Notes under the pieces: generated by a model | Databases searched by the model: none | The model's input: the letters and a program-made list of their open reading frames with translations, nothing else | Told to the model about the DNA's origin: nothing | Position numbers and translations under genes: made by a program | Part shown: in pieces, positions 36,270 through 45,234 of the stretch | Layout of the letters: each line of letters begins with the position of its first letter | Numbering within the stretch: the stretch's first letter is position 1 | Assembly (NCBI GenBank): GCA_002399025.1 | Contig: DHCV01000011.1 | Span: forward strand, 1-58,889 | Source: Bacteroidales bacterium UBA4893 | GTDB lineage: Bacteria > Bacteroidota > Bacteroidia > Bacteroidales > P3 | Length of the DNA: 58,889 nt | Direction of reading: 5' to 3'

Positions 36270-36794
36270 TTAATCAAACTTTATTTTTTGTAGCTCAGCC
36301 CAGCGAGGATCAATCGTTTCCTCAACCACCGGCTCAACATTATTAATTCTTTCAATCATATCCTCATTGCACATGCCCTCAGGATGAATACATTTGATGG
36401 GTAGTTGCAATAAAATCAATTCATAAATATAATGAGCAAGGTTTATTTCGTGTTCGGAATTTGGAATAATCATAATATCGTCATCCTTAACCACTTCTTC
36501 CAAATATTCTTCACCAAACTTAACGAACAAATTCTTGTTTCCCTCAATCTCAAAATCTAATGGGTCAAGGCATCTATCACAAAGCACATTCACAACACCA
36601 TCAAAATCAAAGTTAAAAGTCAAAATCCTTTCTTCCTTGATTAGCTTAATCCTCAAATCAATATTCAAGTCCAACACATCTTCGTTTTCAAAACTCTCAA
36701 ACAGAGATTTATTTACCTTAAAATCAAATAAATGTTCTCCAATTTCAAGAGCCGTAAAACTAATTGTGTAATCATCCGCCTTAATCATTACCAA
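36270..36794 (-). CDS. YceD/DUF177 family protein
   Basis: A 174-residue protein. The CDRCLDPLDF segment (about 91-100) and a later CIHPEGMCNED segment give the conserved cysteine pairs of DUF177; the start MVMIKADDYTISF may be shortened by two residues. It is the first gene of the conserved yceD-rpmF-plsX-fabH cluster, 23 nt upstream of rpmF. Known homologues affect 23S rRNA or ribosome assembly; the role here is inferred. Confidence 0.9.
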   Translation of the reverse strand: MVMIKADDYTISFTALEIGEHLFDFKVNKSLFESFENEDVLDLNIDLRIKLIKEERILTFNFDFDGVVNVLCDRCLDPLDFEIEGNKNLFVKFGEEYLEEVVKDDDIMIIPNSEHEINLAHYIYELILLQLPIKCIHPEGMCNEDMIERINNVEPVVEETIDPRWAELQKIKFD

Positions 36795-36818
36795 TCTATT
36801 TTATAACATTTGAGCCTG

Positions 36819-36826
36819 CAAAGATA
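36819..36826 (-). promoter_or_regulatory. -7 element of the yceD-rpmF-plsX-fabH operon (TATCTTTG)
   Basis: The minus strand reads TATCTTTG then CAGGC, 25 nt before the yceD ATG. The -33 region carries only TGTTA. Confidence 0.6.
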
Positions 36827-36959
36827 CAAATTTTTTTATTATTAATAACAGAACACTTGTTTTTTTGAATAAAAGATTAAAGCTATGATTTATTAATTGT
36901 GTAATTCTTGTCTTAAGGAGTTTATTGTCTTTAAAGTTCTTAAACTTTTTAGGGTGATT

Positions 36960-37022
36960 AGAATCAAGTTCTAATAATTTAGAATTAGATTTTGATAAAG
37001 CAGTTGTTTTTGGGAAAAATAG
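36960..37022. repeat. 21-bp tandem repeat related to the gyrA array
   Basis: Units at 36960-36980 and 36981-37001 are clear, and 37002-37022 is weak. In unit 2 (AGAATTAGATTTTGATAAA...) about 15 of 21 bases match unit 3 of the gyrA array (AGAATTTGATTTCAGTAAA...). The array sits between the end of the Xer gene and the yceD promoter. Confidence 0.6.
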
Positions 37023-37028
37023 TTTGGA

Positions 37029-37955
37029 TTATCCCTTATTATAGAGGGGATGATAGAGAAGTAGGGTTTCTCTTAGGTGGGTGGTGTTTAGGTGTGTGTA
37101 TATTTCTGTTGAACGAACGCTTGCATGCCCCATAAGCTCCCTAACCACCATAATATCAGCTCCTGCAAGCATTAGTTCGGTTGCAAAGCTATGACGAAAG
37201 GTATGTGGATGAATATTCTTTTCAATTCCAGCTCTTTGGGCAATTTCCTTAATGGCTTGGAAGGCTGCAATCCTGGTCAAATGTCCTCCTCTTTGGTTTA
37301 GGAAAACAAAATTCTCACAGCCTCGCATTGGTTTGATTTGTGTGCGAGTTGTCTTGAGGAAAAAATCTAACTGCCTAAAAGCAATCTTATTTAATGGCAC
37401 CCAACGTTCCTTATCACCTTTCCCAATTACCTTTAACAATTCTTGTTCTTGATATATATCACTCAATTGGAGGTTTAACAATTCTGAAATCCTTAAACCA
37501 GCTCCATAAAGTATTTCAAGCATTAGGTTTGTCCATGCACCACGATAGGTTGATTTATCGATTGATTCAATCATCTTAATAATCTCTTCATTGGACAAAA
37601 CAACAGGCAATTTTGCATCAAGACGAGGCAGTTCAATAAGTTCAGTAGGGTCGCTATCAACAACATCCTCAATCAAAAGATATTTATAGAAGGCTCTAAT
37701 ACCCGAAACCAAACGTTTTTGAGAACTTATTGTCAAGAGTTTGTATTCATTATCCCTTTCGGAAGTCTGAATTGATTTGAGGAAGGCTTGAAGATGCTTA
37801 TAGGTTAGTGTTTTGGGGGTTATGGAGGGGTAGTTTTCCTCAAGAAATGAGAAAAGCCGATCACAATCTCTCAAATACGCCTCTTTGGTATTTGGAGAAA
37901 AGCCTCTTTCTAATGTTAAATAAGAGTTAAATCCCTTGATAAATGAACGCCACAT
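37029..37955 (-). CDS. Xer-family tyrosine recombinase (XerD/XerC-like)
   Basis: Resolves chromosome dimers at dif, or acts as a site-specific recombinase. It has 308 residues, the normal Xer length. The full catalytic set is present: R155 (GAGLRISELL), K179, H251 and R254 (HTFRHSF), H277 (LMGHASV) and Y286 (EIYTHL). An N-terminal SAM-like core-binding domain (about 1-100) precedes it. It is the last gene of an operon with coaD and a flavin reductase (16 nt gap), which favours a housekeeping XerC/D over a mobile-element integrase. Which of the two Xer subfamilies cannot be settled. Confidence 0.93.
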   Translation of the reverse strand: MWRSFIKGFNSYLTLERGFSPNTKEAYLRDCDRLFSFLEENYPSITPKTLTYKHLQAFLKSIQTSERDNEYKLLTISSQKRLVSGIRAFYKYLLIEDVVDSDPTELIELPRLDAKLPVVLSNEEIIKMIESIDKSTYRGAWTNLMLEILYGAGLRISELLNLQLSDIYQEQELLKVIGKGDKERWVPLNKIAFRQLDFFLKTTRTQIKPMRGCENFVFLNQRGGHLTRIAAFQAIKEIAQRAGIEKNIHPHTFRHSFATELMLAGADIMVVRELMGHASVRSTEIYTHLNTTHLRETLLLYHPLYNKG

Positions 37956-37971
37956 TGAGTATTTTTCTCCC

Positions 37972-38550
37972 CTATTTTTTCTTCCTTCTTCTTTGTATGG
38001 AGTAGCCGAAGAACCCTAATTTCTCGCCAATTGTATAATACTTCCCATGCGAATAGGTTAATAGGTTGGCTTTTTCGAGTTCAAAGGAGTTGGTTTTGGG
38101 ATTAATGAGTTTTTTGTCGGCATTTATGTTCACGACCTTAGAAATAAACATATCATGAGAACCCAATTCCTTAATCTCCACAACCTCACATTCAATATTT
38201 AGTGGACTTTCCAAAATCATTGGGGCATTGACTTTTTCGGCTTTTATTGGAGTCAATTTTGTTTCTTCAAACTTATTGAAATCCCTTCCCGATTTGACTC
38301 CACACCAATCAGTTACTTTGGCAAGATCTTTGGTAGTTAGGTTTATTACGAATGCTTTGGTTCTTGATATTATTTCGTGTGAAAGTCTTGATTTGCGAAC
38401 TGAAATGTAGCACATTGGAGGCTCAGAGCAGATTGTCCCAACCCATCCAATTGTGACTATATTGTATTCCTCAGGCGTTTCTCCACAGCTTACCATAACT
38501 GCTGGCAAGGGATAGATCATTGTTCCTGGCTTAAAGCTAACTTTTGACAT
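37972..38550 (-). CDS. Flavin reductase-like FMN-binding protein
   Basis: A 192-residue split-barrel protein. Segments YPLPAVMVSCGETPEEYNI, WVGTICSEPPMCYISVRKSR and the LTTKDLAKVTDWCGVKSGRD block follow the flavin-reductase/flavoredoxin pattern; the C-terminus is basic (RRRKKK). Partner and electron acceptor are unknown. Gaps are 9 nt to coaD upstream and 16 nt to the Xer gene downstream. Confidence 0.88.
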   Translation of the reverse strand: MSKVSFKPGTMIYPLPAVMVSCGETPEEYNIVTIGWVGTICSEPPMCYISVRKSRLSHEIISRTKAFVINLTTKDLAKVTDWCGVKSGRDFNKFEETKLTPIKAEKVNAPMILESPLNIECEVVEIKELGSHDMFISKVVNINADKKLINPKTNSFELEKANLLTYSHGKYYTIGEKLGFFGYSIQRRRKKK

Positions 38551-38559
38551 AATGTGCTC

Positions 38560-39036
38560 TTATTTAATTGGCTTGATTGTAATTTCCTTTGGGATAAATT
38601 TTTTCACATCACCTCCAAAGAATAGGATTTCTCTAACAAAGGATGAGCTGATTGCTGTTTCTTCGGGTTTTGTTAGTATAAAAATCGTCTCCAAATCATT
38701 ATAAAGCTCTTGATTTATCCTTGCTATATTTCTTTCGTATTGAAAATCAACAGAATTCCTTAGTCCACGAAGTACATATTTTGCTTTCTTTTTCTTACAA
38801 AAGTCAACCAAAAGCGATGAAAAGGATTCAACCCTCACCTTTGGGTTTTTGGCAAAGGTTTGTGAAATCCATTCAAGGCGTTGCTCCAAAGAGAAAAACT
38901 CATTCTTGGCAGTGTTTTCACCAATTGCAACAATAATCTCATCAAACAAAGGCAAGGCTCTAAGAACAACTGATTGGTGTCCTTTTGTGATTGGGTCAAA
39001 GGAACCAGGGAAAACTGCAATATTTTTTGTGCTCAT
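38560..39036 (-). CDS. coaD: Phosphopantetheine adenylyltransferase
   Basis: Penultimate step of CoA synthesis (4'-phosphopantetheine + ATP to dephospho-CoA). It has 158 residues. The nucleotidyltransferase motif is T17-K-G-H20 in DPITKGHQ, with FPGSFDP in front; the C-terminal block ISSSFVREI is diagnostic. It lies 11 nt downstream of the barrel gene at 39048. Confidence 0.97.
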   Translation of the reverse strand: MSTKNIAVFPGSFDPITKGHQSVVLRALPLFDEIIVAIGENTAKNEFFSLEQRLEWISQTFAKNPKVRVESFSSLLVDFCKKKKAKYVLRGLRNSVDFQYERNIARINQELYNDLETIFILTKPEETAISSSFVREILFFGGDVKKFIPKEITIKPIK

Positions 39037-39047
39037 AATCTTAAATA

Positions 39048-39770
39048 TTAATACATATTCCTATTTATATTCCTGTCCAACTCTTTGGTTGAACGTTCAT
39101 TAATAACATAAATAACCCTAATTGTAAGTGAATTATGATAAAAATCTCTTTTCCAAGTCTCGTAGTCCATGTGTGAAGGGTCAAAGCTATTATTATAATG
39201 AACATTCTCCCTAATGGGTACAATGGAATACTGGTAGCGGAAATTGAGTTTGAGCCTCTCCCACACCCTAAACCTAAAATCTAATACGAAGGAATAATCG
39301 TCTTTCTTAAAATCAGTAACGGTTGACATTATTGGTCTATCCATATATTGGATGGCAGGAACAGGTAGTCCCCAATCCTCATTAAATTGAAATAATCTGG
39401 AATACTGAAGCCCCACTCCAAAGGTCAGTCCCCCAAATCTATCCTCATAATGAACCATAACTGGGATTGAAACATATTGGAGAGAAGTGTTGTACTTGAA
39501 TGGATCCAGTTTTTCCTTTGCTCCAAGATTATTATATAGCAGCTCCATACTCATCAAAAAAGTACGATTCTTGTTCAATGGAGCCATAACTCCAGCTCCT
39601 GCATTAAGCCCAACTTTATTATATCCATAGGTTTGATCACCATTCATTTGCGAAAGATTTGCACCAGCCATTACCATTCCCTTAAAGATTTGTGCATTTG
39701 CTCCTAGACTAAAGAAAAACATTATGGTTACAAGCGTTAAGACTCTAAATATTCTAAAATACATATTCAA
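39048..39770 (-). CDS. Outer-membrane beta-barrel protein (PorT-like)
   Basis: A 240-residue protein with a signal peptide (about 1-27, ending GANAQ). Beta-strands include GMVMAGANLSQMNGDQ, GLNAGAGVMAPL and TFGVGLQYSRL, and the end is Asn/Arg-rich. The fold resembles the small barrel family that includes PorT of the T9SS; the actual PorT identity is not proven. It is the first gene of the coaD-flavin reductase-Xer operon. Confidence 0.75.
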   Translation of the reverse strand: MNMYFRIFRVLTLVTIMFFFSLGANAQIFKGMVMAGANLSQMNGDQTYGYNKVGLNAGAGVMAPLNKNRTFLMSMELLYNNLGAKEKLDPFKYNTSLQYVSIPVMVHYEDRFGGLTFGVGLQYSRLFQFNEDWGLPVPAIQYMDRPIMSTVTDFKKDDYSFVLDFRFRVWERLKLNFRYQYSIVPIRENVHYNNSFDPSHMDYETWKRDFYHNSLTIRVIYVINERSTKELDRNINRNMY

Positions 39771-39847
39771 TTAAATTGCTAAAAAAATAAACTCTATCTC
39801 AAGATTGATTTCTCAAATAGAAAAACTCAAAAATTCAAAATATATTG

Positions 39848-39855
39848 CAAAAATA
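39848..39855 (-). promoter_or_regulatory. Possible -7 element of the OMP-coaD operon (TATTTTTG)
   Basis: The minus strand reads TATTTTTG then CAATA, 78 nt before the start at 39770. The -33 element is not seen. Confidence 0.35.
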
Positions 39856-39887
39856 AGCAATCTAAATTGAATCATTGAATTTATAAA

Positions 39888-39926
39888 CAAAAAAAGCACC
39901 TTACATCAATAAAGATGCAAGATGCT
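39888..39926 (-). terminator. Terminator of the HU gene
   Basis: On the minus strand, stem AGCATCTTGCATC / GATGTAAGGTGCT (13 positions with mismatches or wobbles) is followed by TTTTTTT. It lies 22 nt after the HU stop. Confidence 0.75.
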
Positions 39927-39948
39927 CCCGATTAAATAATATTAAATA

Positions 39949-40230
39949 TTATTTTTTACCTTTTTTAAGGGTTTTTAGGCCAGAACCAGGTCTAAACTTA
40001 ACAACTTTCTTAGCTGCAACCTTAATAGCTTTTCCAGTTCTTGGATTACGAGCTGTACGAGCTGGTTTGTCAACTACATTGAATGAACCAAATCCGATGA
40101 AACTTACTTTTTCACCTGCTTTTAGTTTTTCTTCAATAACTTTTAGGAATGCATCATAAGCTGCTCCTGATTGTTTTAAATTCAAATCTGCTTTTGCAGA
40201 CATCAAATGAATAAAATCTTTTTTTGTCAT
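39949..40230 (-). CDS. HU-family DNA-binding protein
   Basis: Nucleoid-associated histone-like protein of 93 residues. The DNA-binding arm shows RNPRTGKAIKVAAKKVVKFRPG near residues 60-82, and SFIGFGSFNV is the conserved strand. The basic C-terminus extends the core slightly (GLKTLKKGKK). It is monocistronic, with a -7 element upstream and a strong terminator behind. Confidence 0.96.
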   Translation of the reverse strand: MTKKDFIHLMSAKADLNLKQSGAAYDAFLKVIEEKLKAGEKVSFIGFGSFNVVDKPARTARNPRTGKAIKVAAKKVVKFRPGSGLKTLKKGKK

Positions 40231-40260
40231 GTCAATAAAAATTTTAAATGGTTAGTGCTG

Positions 40261-40268
40261 CAAATGTA
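40261..40268 (-). promoter_or_regulatory. HU gene -7 element (TACATTTG)
   Basis: The minus strand reads TACATTTG then CAGCAC, 31 nt before the ATG. A poly-T stretch lies upstream on the minus strand; no TTG at 19-22 nt. Confidence 0.55.
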
Positions 40269-40316
40269 TGTAAAATTTTTTAAAGTTGTATGTTTTTGAA
40301 CAAAAAAAATGCATTT

Positions 40317-41270
40317 TTATTTTTTTATTCTAAAATCGCCCTCCAACCTTATGCCTCTTAAGAAGTCTTCAGTTTTCATTCTTCTTTTTCCAGATTGTTG
40401 TAAATCAAGTATTTCTACAAATCCATCTGAGCAATATACTCTTAATCCGAGCCTTGTAGTGACTTCTATTTTTCCAATATTAAATTTATGCGAAATTGGA
40501 TGAAATTTTACTTCAAATACCTTCAAAAATAGCTCAAAATTGGTTTTTTCTTCAAAAAAAACAGTGGTTGCACAAGGAAAAGGACACATTCCACGCACAA
40601 AATTCTCTATTTCTACACCTTTCTTATGCCATGGAATGAGGGTTGTTTGCTTAAAAATTTTTGGAGCAAGACTGGGTTCAACCGTGGTTTTTTGTTGAGA
40701 AATTGTTGTTAAATTACCCTTTTCTATGGCTTGAACTGTTCGAACCACAAGCTCCCCACCCCTAATCATCATCCTATCGTGCAACTGACCTGTTGTTTCT
40801 CCCTCCAAAATATCAATCTCTTCTTGAAATATTATCTCACCTTCATCAATCTTGTCGTTAAGAAGGAAGGTTGTAAGTCCTGTTGTGGTCTCCCCATTAA
40901 TCACTGCCCAATGAATTGGTGCTGCTCCTCTGTATTTAGGTAGCAAAGACGCATGAAGGTTGAAAGTTCCGTGTTTTGGCATTGCATAAACCTCCTTTGG
41001 CAACATCCTAAAGGCAACAACAATCTGTATGTCGGCTTTCAAGGACTCCAATTCCTCAAGAAAAGTCTTATCCTTAAGATTTGTGGGCTGAAGGAGTTTT
41101 AGATTATTTTCTAATGCGTAATTCTTAACGGCTGAGAAAACAATTTTATGCCCCCTATTGGCAGGTTTGTCGGGCATAGTTACAACCCCAACAATATTGT
41201 ATCCCTTTTGCACCAAAGCATCTAAGGAAGCAACTGCAAATTCTGGAGTGCCTAAAAAAACTATTCTCAT
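40317..41270 (-). CDS. fmt: Methionyl-tRNA formyltransferase
   Basis: Formylates initiator Met-tRNA. It has 317 residues. The N-terminal GTPEFAVASLDAL begins the Rossmann domain, and the formyl-donor site is FNLHASLLPKYRGAAPIHWA (about 108-127) with the conserved N-x-H. The C-terminal OB-like domain covers about 205-317. It lies 20 nt downstream of ribH. The stop at 40317 is close to the HU promoter region of the next transcript. Confidence 0.96.
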   Translation of the reverse strand: MRIVFLGTPEFAVASLDALVQKGYNIVGVVTMPDKPANRGHKIVFSAVKNYALENNLKLLQPTNLKDKTFLEELESLKADIQIVVAFRMLPKEVYAMPKHGTFNLHASLLPKYRGAAPIHWAVINGETTTGLTTFLLNDKIDEGEIIFQEEIDILEGETTGQLHDRMMIRGGELVVRTVQAIEKGNLTTISQQKTTVEPSLAPKIFKQTTLIPWHKKGVEIENFVRGMCPFPCATTVFFEEKTNFELFLKVFEVKFHPISHKFNIGKIEVTTRLGLRVYCSDGFVEILDLQQSGKRRMKTEDFLRGIRLEGDFRIKK

Positions 41271-41290
41271 TGGGATTAGGTTAAAATTGG

Positions 41291-41767
41291 TTATAGATCA
41301 GCCATCTTTAGGGCTGTTATGGCTGCCTCAACGCCTTTGTTACCATGTTCCCCTCCTGAACGTGCCTTAGCTTGCTCAAGGGTGTTAGTGGTCAAAAGTC
41401 CGAACACTACGGGAATGTCTTTCCTAAGGCTAACATCCATAATTCCGTTTGCAACTGCATCACAAATAAAATCAAAATGCCTTGTTTCGCCCTGAATAAC
41501 ACATCCAAGACAGATAACTGCATCAAATCTTTTCTTTTCTACTAATTTTGATGCTCCAAGTGGAAGCTCAAAACTTCCTGGAACATATTGAACATAGATA
41601 TCCTTTTCATCTACGTTGTTTTCAATAAGTGTGCTTACTGCTCCTTCCAAAAGTGCTTCAGTAATTTCCCTATTCCACTCTGAAACTACAATTCCATAAA
41701 TTCCATCCTTACCCGAGGGAACAAAATCATCTTTTGATGAAGAAAGATTTTTTAATGCTGTTGACAT
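41291..41767 (-). CDS. ribH: 6,7-dimethyl-8-ribityllumazine synthase
   Basis: Penultimate step of riboflavin synthesis. It has 158 residues, the usual subunit length. Family blocks: VSEWNREITEALLEGA (substrate pocket), VPGSFELPLGA, and CLGCVIQGETRHFDFIC with the catalytic His. It is co-directional with fmt and the M23 peptidase; no FMN riboswitch is seen upstream. Confidence 0.96.
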   Translation of the reverse strand: MSTALKNLSSSKDDFVPSGKDGIYGIVVSEWNREITEALLEGAVSTLIENNVDEKDIYVQYVPGSFELPLGASKLVEKKRFDAVICLGCVIQGETRHFDFICDAVANGIMDVSLRKDIPVVFGLLTTNTLEQAKARSGGEHGNKGVEAAITALKMADL

Positions 41768-41832
41768 TTTATATATATATATTTTTATGTGAATTTTTTA
41801 TCTATTGAATTTGATTTTTTGATAGAATTCTA

Positions 41833-43020
41833 TTACCTAACCCTGATTTTTGAATTGGGCGTAAGAGTTTCTGATTTTAATTTATTCATTTCAATAATCT
41901 GACTTGGGGTTATGTTAAACCTTTGAGAAATCTTTATTAAGGTATCGCCTTCCCTTACTCTCCAATATCTCCATTTTGACTTATCTTCATTGTTTATTTC
42001 AATGTATTTCTCAACAGGCTGGTTGCCTCCCTTTGCCAAATACTTAGTGTTTTTGTTCTTAGTATATTTTTCTTTGAATGAATAGTAAGGTTTTCCCTCA
42101 AAAGTTTTGGTAACCTTAACTAAATTAGAAAGATTTGTTTTCTTGTTCAAATGCTTTTCGGCTCTTTCAATTCCAAAGAAAGTTTTTTCAATATTTATCT
42201 TTTTTGTCCTAAGCTCTTTTTTCTCAACATCAAGAATCCATTCTGGATCAAAGGTTTGATAAAGGCATCTGCATTCAAAATGAAGGTGTGGACCGGTTGA
42301 ATAGCCTGTATTTCCACTATACCCAATCATATCGCCAGCCTTAACCTCTTGACCAACCTTAACCAAAATCTTATCTAAATGACCATAGAGGGTTTCGAGG
42401 TTATTATAATGACGTATAAGAATCATCTTTCCATAGCCACCATTTACCTGTGCTACACGAATAACTCCATCAAAAACAGCATAGATTGGCTCTCCCACAT
42501 TCAAAGCAAAATCAATCCCACCATGAGGTTTTTCCCATCGCCAACCATAGGAAGAAGACTTAACTCCTTTCTTACAAGGGAAATGGAAATTTTGGTTTTT
42601 CTTCTCATCAACCAATTTTATCTTAAACTCATCGGGAAACTCCCCAAACCTAAAGGAAGGCATCTTTACCTTATTAGTACACCATGTATTATTATATAAT
42701 GTCTTGCAAGGTGCTTGATGGTTCTCAACAATTTCTTCCTTGTCCTGGTTTTCCTCAATTAGCTTTGATAGAGAATTATTGGATTTTGTTTCTATTGCAG
42801 AGGTGAATTTTCGTTTTATTGTCACCTTAGTATCAAGCCTCACACTGTCCCTTTGAACAGGAATTGAAGGAGTTGTGTTTTTCTTATTGTGAACAGCATA
42901 CATTGAATCTGCAAACCTTCTATTCTCGCTTCTTGTGTCAATAGTGTTTGCATTTTGAGAAAAAGAAACCAGACTCAAAACAACTAAAAAGAATGTTAAT
43001 ATTGCTATTTGTTTATTCAT
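41833..43020 (-). CDS. M23 peptidase with C-terminal LysM domain
   Basis: Cell-wall hydrolase or cofactor. It has 395 residues: a signal peptide (about 1-21, ending FSQ), an N-terminal linker, an M23 domain (about 148-262) and a LysM domain (about 352-394: WRVREGDTLIKISQRFNITP). The zinc ligands H166 and D170 (HGGID) and H245-x-H247 (HLHFE) are all present, so it should be catalytically active. The 65 nt between it and ribH is AT-rich. Glycan binding follows from LysM; the exact bond cut is unknown. Confidence 0.93.
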   Translation of the reverse strand: MNKQIAILTFFLVVLSLVSFSQNANTIDTRSENRRFADSMYAVHNKKNTTPSIPVQRDSVRLDTKVTIKRKFTSAIETKSNNSLSKLIEENQDKEEIVENHQAPCKTLYNNTWCTNKVKMPSFRFGEFPDEFKIKLVDEKKNQNFHFPCKKGVKSSSYGWRWEKPHGGIDFALNVGEPIYAVFDGVIRVAQVNGGYGKMILIRHYNNLETLYGHLDKILVKVGQEVKAGDMIGYSGNTGYSTGPHLHFECRCLYQTFDPEWILDVEKKELRTKKINIEKTFFGIERAEKHLNKKTNLSNLVKVTKTFEGKPYYSFKEKYTKNKNTKYLAKGGNQPVEKYIEINNEDKSKWRYWRVREGDTLIKISQRFNITPSQIIEMNKLKSETLTPNSKIRVR

Positions 43021-43052
43021 TAAATAAATTCAACCCTTAATAATATAACGTG

Positions 43053-43085
43053 CAAAAATAATAATAATATTTAATATGTTGTCAA
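43053..43085 (-). promoter_or_regulatory. Promoter of the M23 peptidase gene
   Basis: On the minus strand, TTG at 43085-43083, a 22-nt spacer and TATTTTTG at 43060-43053, 32 nt before the ATG. Confidence 0.55.
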
Positions 43086-43151
43086 TAATTCAAAATAAGT
43101 TTGAGTTTAGAAACCAATTTTTATGGAATTTTGGATCAAACCCCAGCCCTA

Positions 43152-43778
43152 TTACACTATTAAAACGAATAAAAATATGAAAACTGATATTAGGCAGCCA
43201 ATAAGATAATTTTTTACCACAGTTTTGGAGGTCAATATGCCTTGAATCTGATAGGCATAGGACAAAAGCCCAGAAAGAAGAATTGCGATTAGGAAAGGAT
43301 AAATAGATAGTACATAATAGAACTCAATGGTAAGAATGAAGACAAAAAACGTTATAGCTCCCAAAAGAATAATATCTAAATATGAATCCATTCTTCTTCT
43401 CAAAGGCATTTGAACCAAAACGGCATAGATTGGGATTAGTAAACCCATTTCAAACCAAGTCGAAACATTAAGAATAGAAAAATAAATGTAGGAAATAAAA
43501 AAGGTTGATGCTACAACAATATAGCTTGAATTTGACTCCTCAGAATTCTTTAGAAAATCCTCAAAGCTACTCCCATTCAAAAGGAAGAGAATTAGGATTG
43601 GGAGCAAGCAAGAAACAAGCACATAGAGGGTAAATGATTTCATTACCAGCGATAAAGAATTGGGAATTGCACTAAAAAGCAGAAAGAGAATCAAATAATA
43701 GGCAAAGGCATATACTGATAAAAACAAAGGATTTAAAAGGAATATTAGCTTTTTGGCAAATAACTGTTCTCTATCCAT
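43152..43778 (-). CDS. Small polytopic membrane protein
   Basis: A 208-residue protein with about six hydrophobic helices, for example around 10-35, 45-65, 84-104, 109-122, 135-155 and 158-176, and a short helix at the end. No family is recognised. It lies 10 nt downstream of rpoN and is probably the last gene of the manC-asnS-rpoN cluster. Genes after rpoN often modulate sigma-54, but those are soluble; nothing here supports such a role. Confidence 0.7.
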   Translation of the reverse strand: MDREQLFAKKLIFLLNPLFLSVYAFAYYLILFLLFSAIPNSLSLVMKSFTLYVLVSCLLPILILFLLNGSSFEDFLKNSEESNSSYIVVASTFFISYIYFSILNVSTWFEMGLLIPIYAVLVQMPLRRRMDSYLDIILLGAITFFVFILTIEFYYVLSIYPFLIAILLSGLLSYAYQIQGILTSKTVVKNYLIGCLISVFIFLFVLIV

Positions 43779-43788
43779 TTTAGTAAAA

Positions 43789-45219
43789 TTATTTTCTTAA
43801 CCTTGCAACCGGAATATTTAAAGCTTCCCTATACTTCGAAACTGTCCTTCTTGCAATAGAATAGCCCTTATCCTTAAGCAGTTCAACCAATCTATCATCG
43901 GTGTAGGGATTGGATTTATCCTCATACTTAATAATGTTAATAATCTCATCCTTAATCTTATCTGTCGAAACCTGCTCCCCTTTCTCATTAATCATAAAAT
44001 TGGAAAAGAAGTCCTTAAGCTTGAAAATTCCAAAATGAGTTTGGGCATATTTATTACTCACCACCCTCGAAATAGTTGAAATATCCATATCAACTTTTTC
44101 GGCAATATCTAAAAGTCGCATAGGTTTAAGTTTTTGAATATCCCCTTCCAAAAAATACTCATATTGATACTTAATTATCGCTTTCATAATCACATACAAG
44201 GTATCATTCCTTCGGTTTAGAGCATCAATAAAGGTATTTGCAGACTCCAATTTTTCTTTCAAAAATGCAGCAGTTTCCTTGTCCGAAGGAGAATTGCTTT
44301 GTGAGACTGATTTCAGTAAATTTTCGTAGTATGAACTTGTCCTAAGCTTATGATTGCCAATACTATTAACACTAAAATCCACCTTTTGATTCTGCATCCA
44401 AACAAGAAAATCTGGAATAATTGCAATAGAACTATCAACATCTGTGGACAAAGAATTGCCAGGCTTAGGATTAAGCTTAACTATTTCATCAATAGCACCC
44501 TGAAGCTCCTCTTCAGAACAATTGAGCCTTTGGGCAATAAAATTATATTGTTTCTTCTTAAAAAACTCAAAGCAACGTTTTACAACCTTTTTCGCAAGGG
44601 CAATAGTCTTGGTTTTCTCCTTCTTATTGAGTTGAATTAACAAACATTCTTGAAGATCTCTCGCACCAATCCCAATTGGATCAAAGGTTTGAACGATGGA
44701 TAGTACTTCTTCAATCTCTTCTTTAGAAATCTCAAGATTATGCCTAAAAAGAAAGTCATCCACAATCGATTCAATGCTCCTACCCAAATAGCCCGACTCA
44801 TCAATATTCCCAATAATCTCCAACCCAATAACCATTTGTTTTTCTGTTATGGGCTTAAGCTGGAGTTGGGAAATCAAATCCTCATGGAAGGTTGTCTGAG
44901 ATACAAAAAGCTGATTCTTATCTATCCTTTCGCTCCCATCATTATTATTCTTATAGGAAACAATTTCATCATCGTTTGGAAACATGTCCTCATCTCCAAA
45001 AACATCGTTCTCTTGATTCTCCTCACCACTTTCTCCAATCTCATCCAACGACTCTTCCTCTCTTTCCGAAAAGTCCTCCTCTAAGGTCGGATTTTGCTCA
45101 AGTTCGTTCTTAATTCTTTGTTCAAGGGCAATGGTCGGAAGCTGCAACAATTTCATTAGTTGAATTTGTTGTGGTGAAAGTTTCTGTTGTAGTTTTTGAA
45201 GAATCTTGGTAGAAATCAT
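43789..45219 (-). CDS. rpoN: RNA polymerase sigma-54 factor
   Basis: Alternative sigma factor that needs bEBP ATPases. It has 476 residues. The Gln/Leu-rich region I is at the N-terminus (LQQKLSPQQIQLMKLLQLPT), the acidic region II is at about 43-80, and the C-terminal RpoN box is present as ARRTVSKYRE near 459-468. It is 15 nt downstream of asnS and 10 nt upstream of the membrane-protein gene. No enhancer-binding activator is in this window. Confidence 0.97.
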   Translation of the reverse strand: MISTKILQKLQQKLSPQQIQLMKLLQLPTIALEQRIKNELEQNPTLEEDFSEREEESLDEIGESGEENQENDVFGDEDMFPNDDEIVSYKNNNDGSERIDKNQLFVSQTTFHEDLISQLQLKPITEKQMVIGLEIIGNIDESGYLGRSIESIVDDFLFRHNLEISKEEIEEVLSIVQTFDPIGIGARDLQECLLIQLNKKEKTKTIALAKKVVKRCFEFFKKKQYNFIAQRLNCSEEELQGAIDEIVKLNPKPGNSLSTDVDSSIAIIPDFLVWMQNQKVDFSVNSIGNHKLRTSSYYENLLKSVSQSNSPSDKETAAFLKEKLESANTFIDALNRRNDTLYVIMKAIIKYQYEYFLEGDIQKLKPMRLLDIAEKVDMDISTISRVVSNKYAQTHFGIFKLKDFFSNFMINEKGEQVSTDKIKDEIINIIKYEDKSNPYTDDRLVELLKDKGYSIARRTVSKYREALNIPVARLRK

Positions 45220-45234
45220 CTATCCTATATGTTT

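Noticed and set aside
37029..37955. Xer gene as an integrase of a mobile element
   Set aside because: Its length, single-copy setting and operon with coaD and a flavin reductase fit housekeeping XerC/D; no attachment repeats were found around it.
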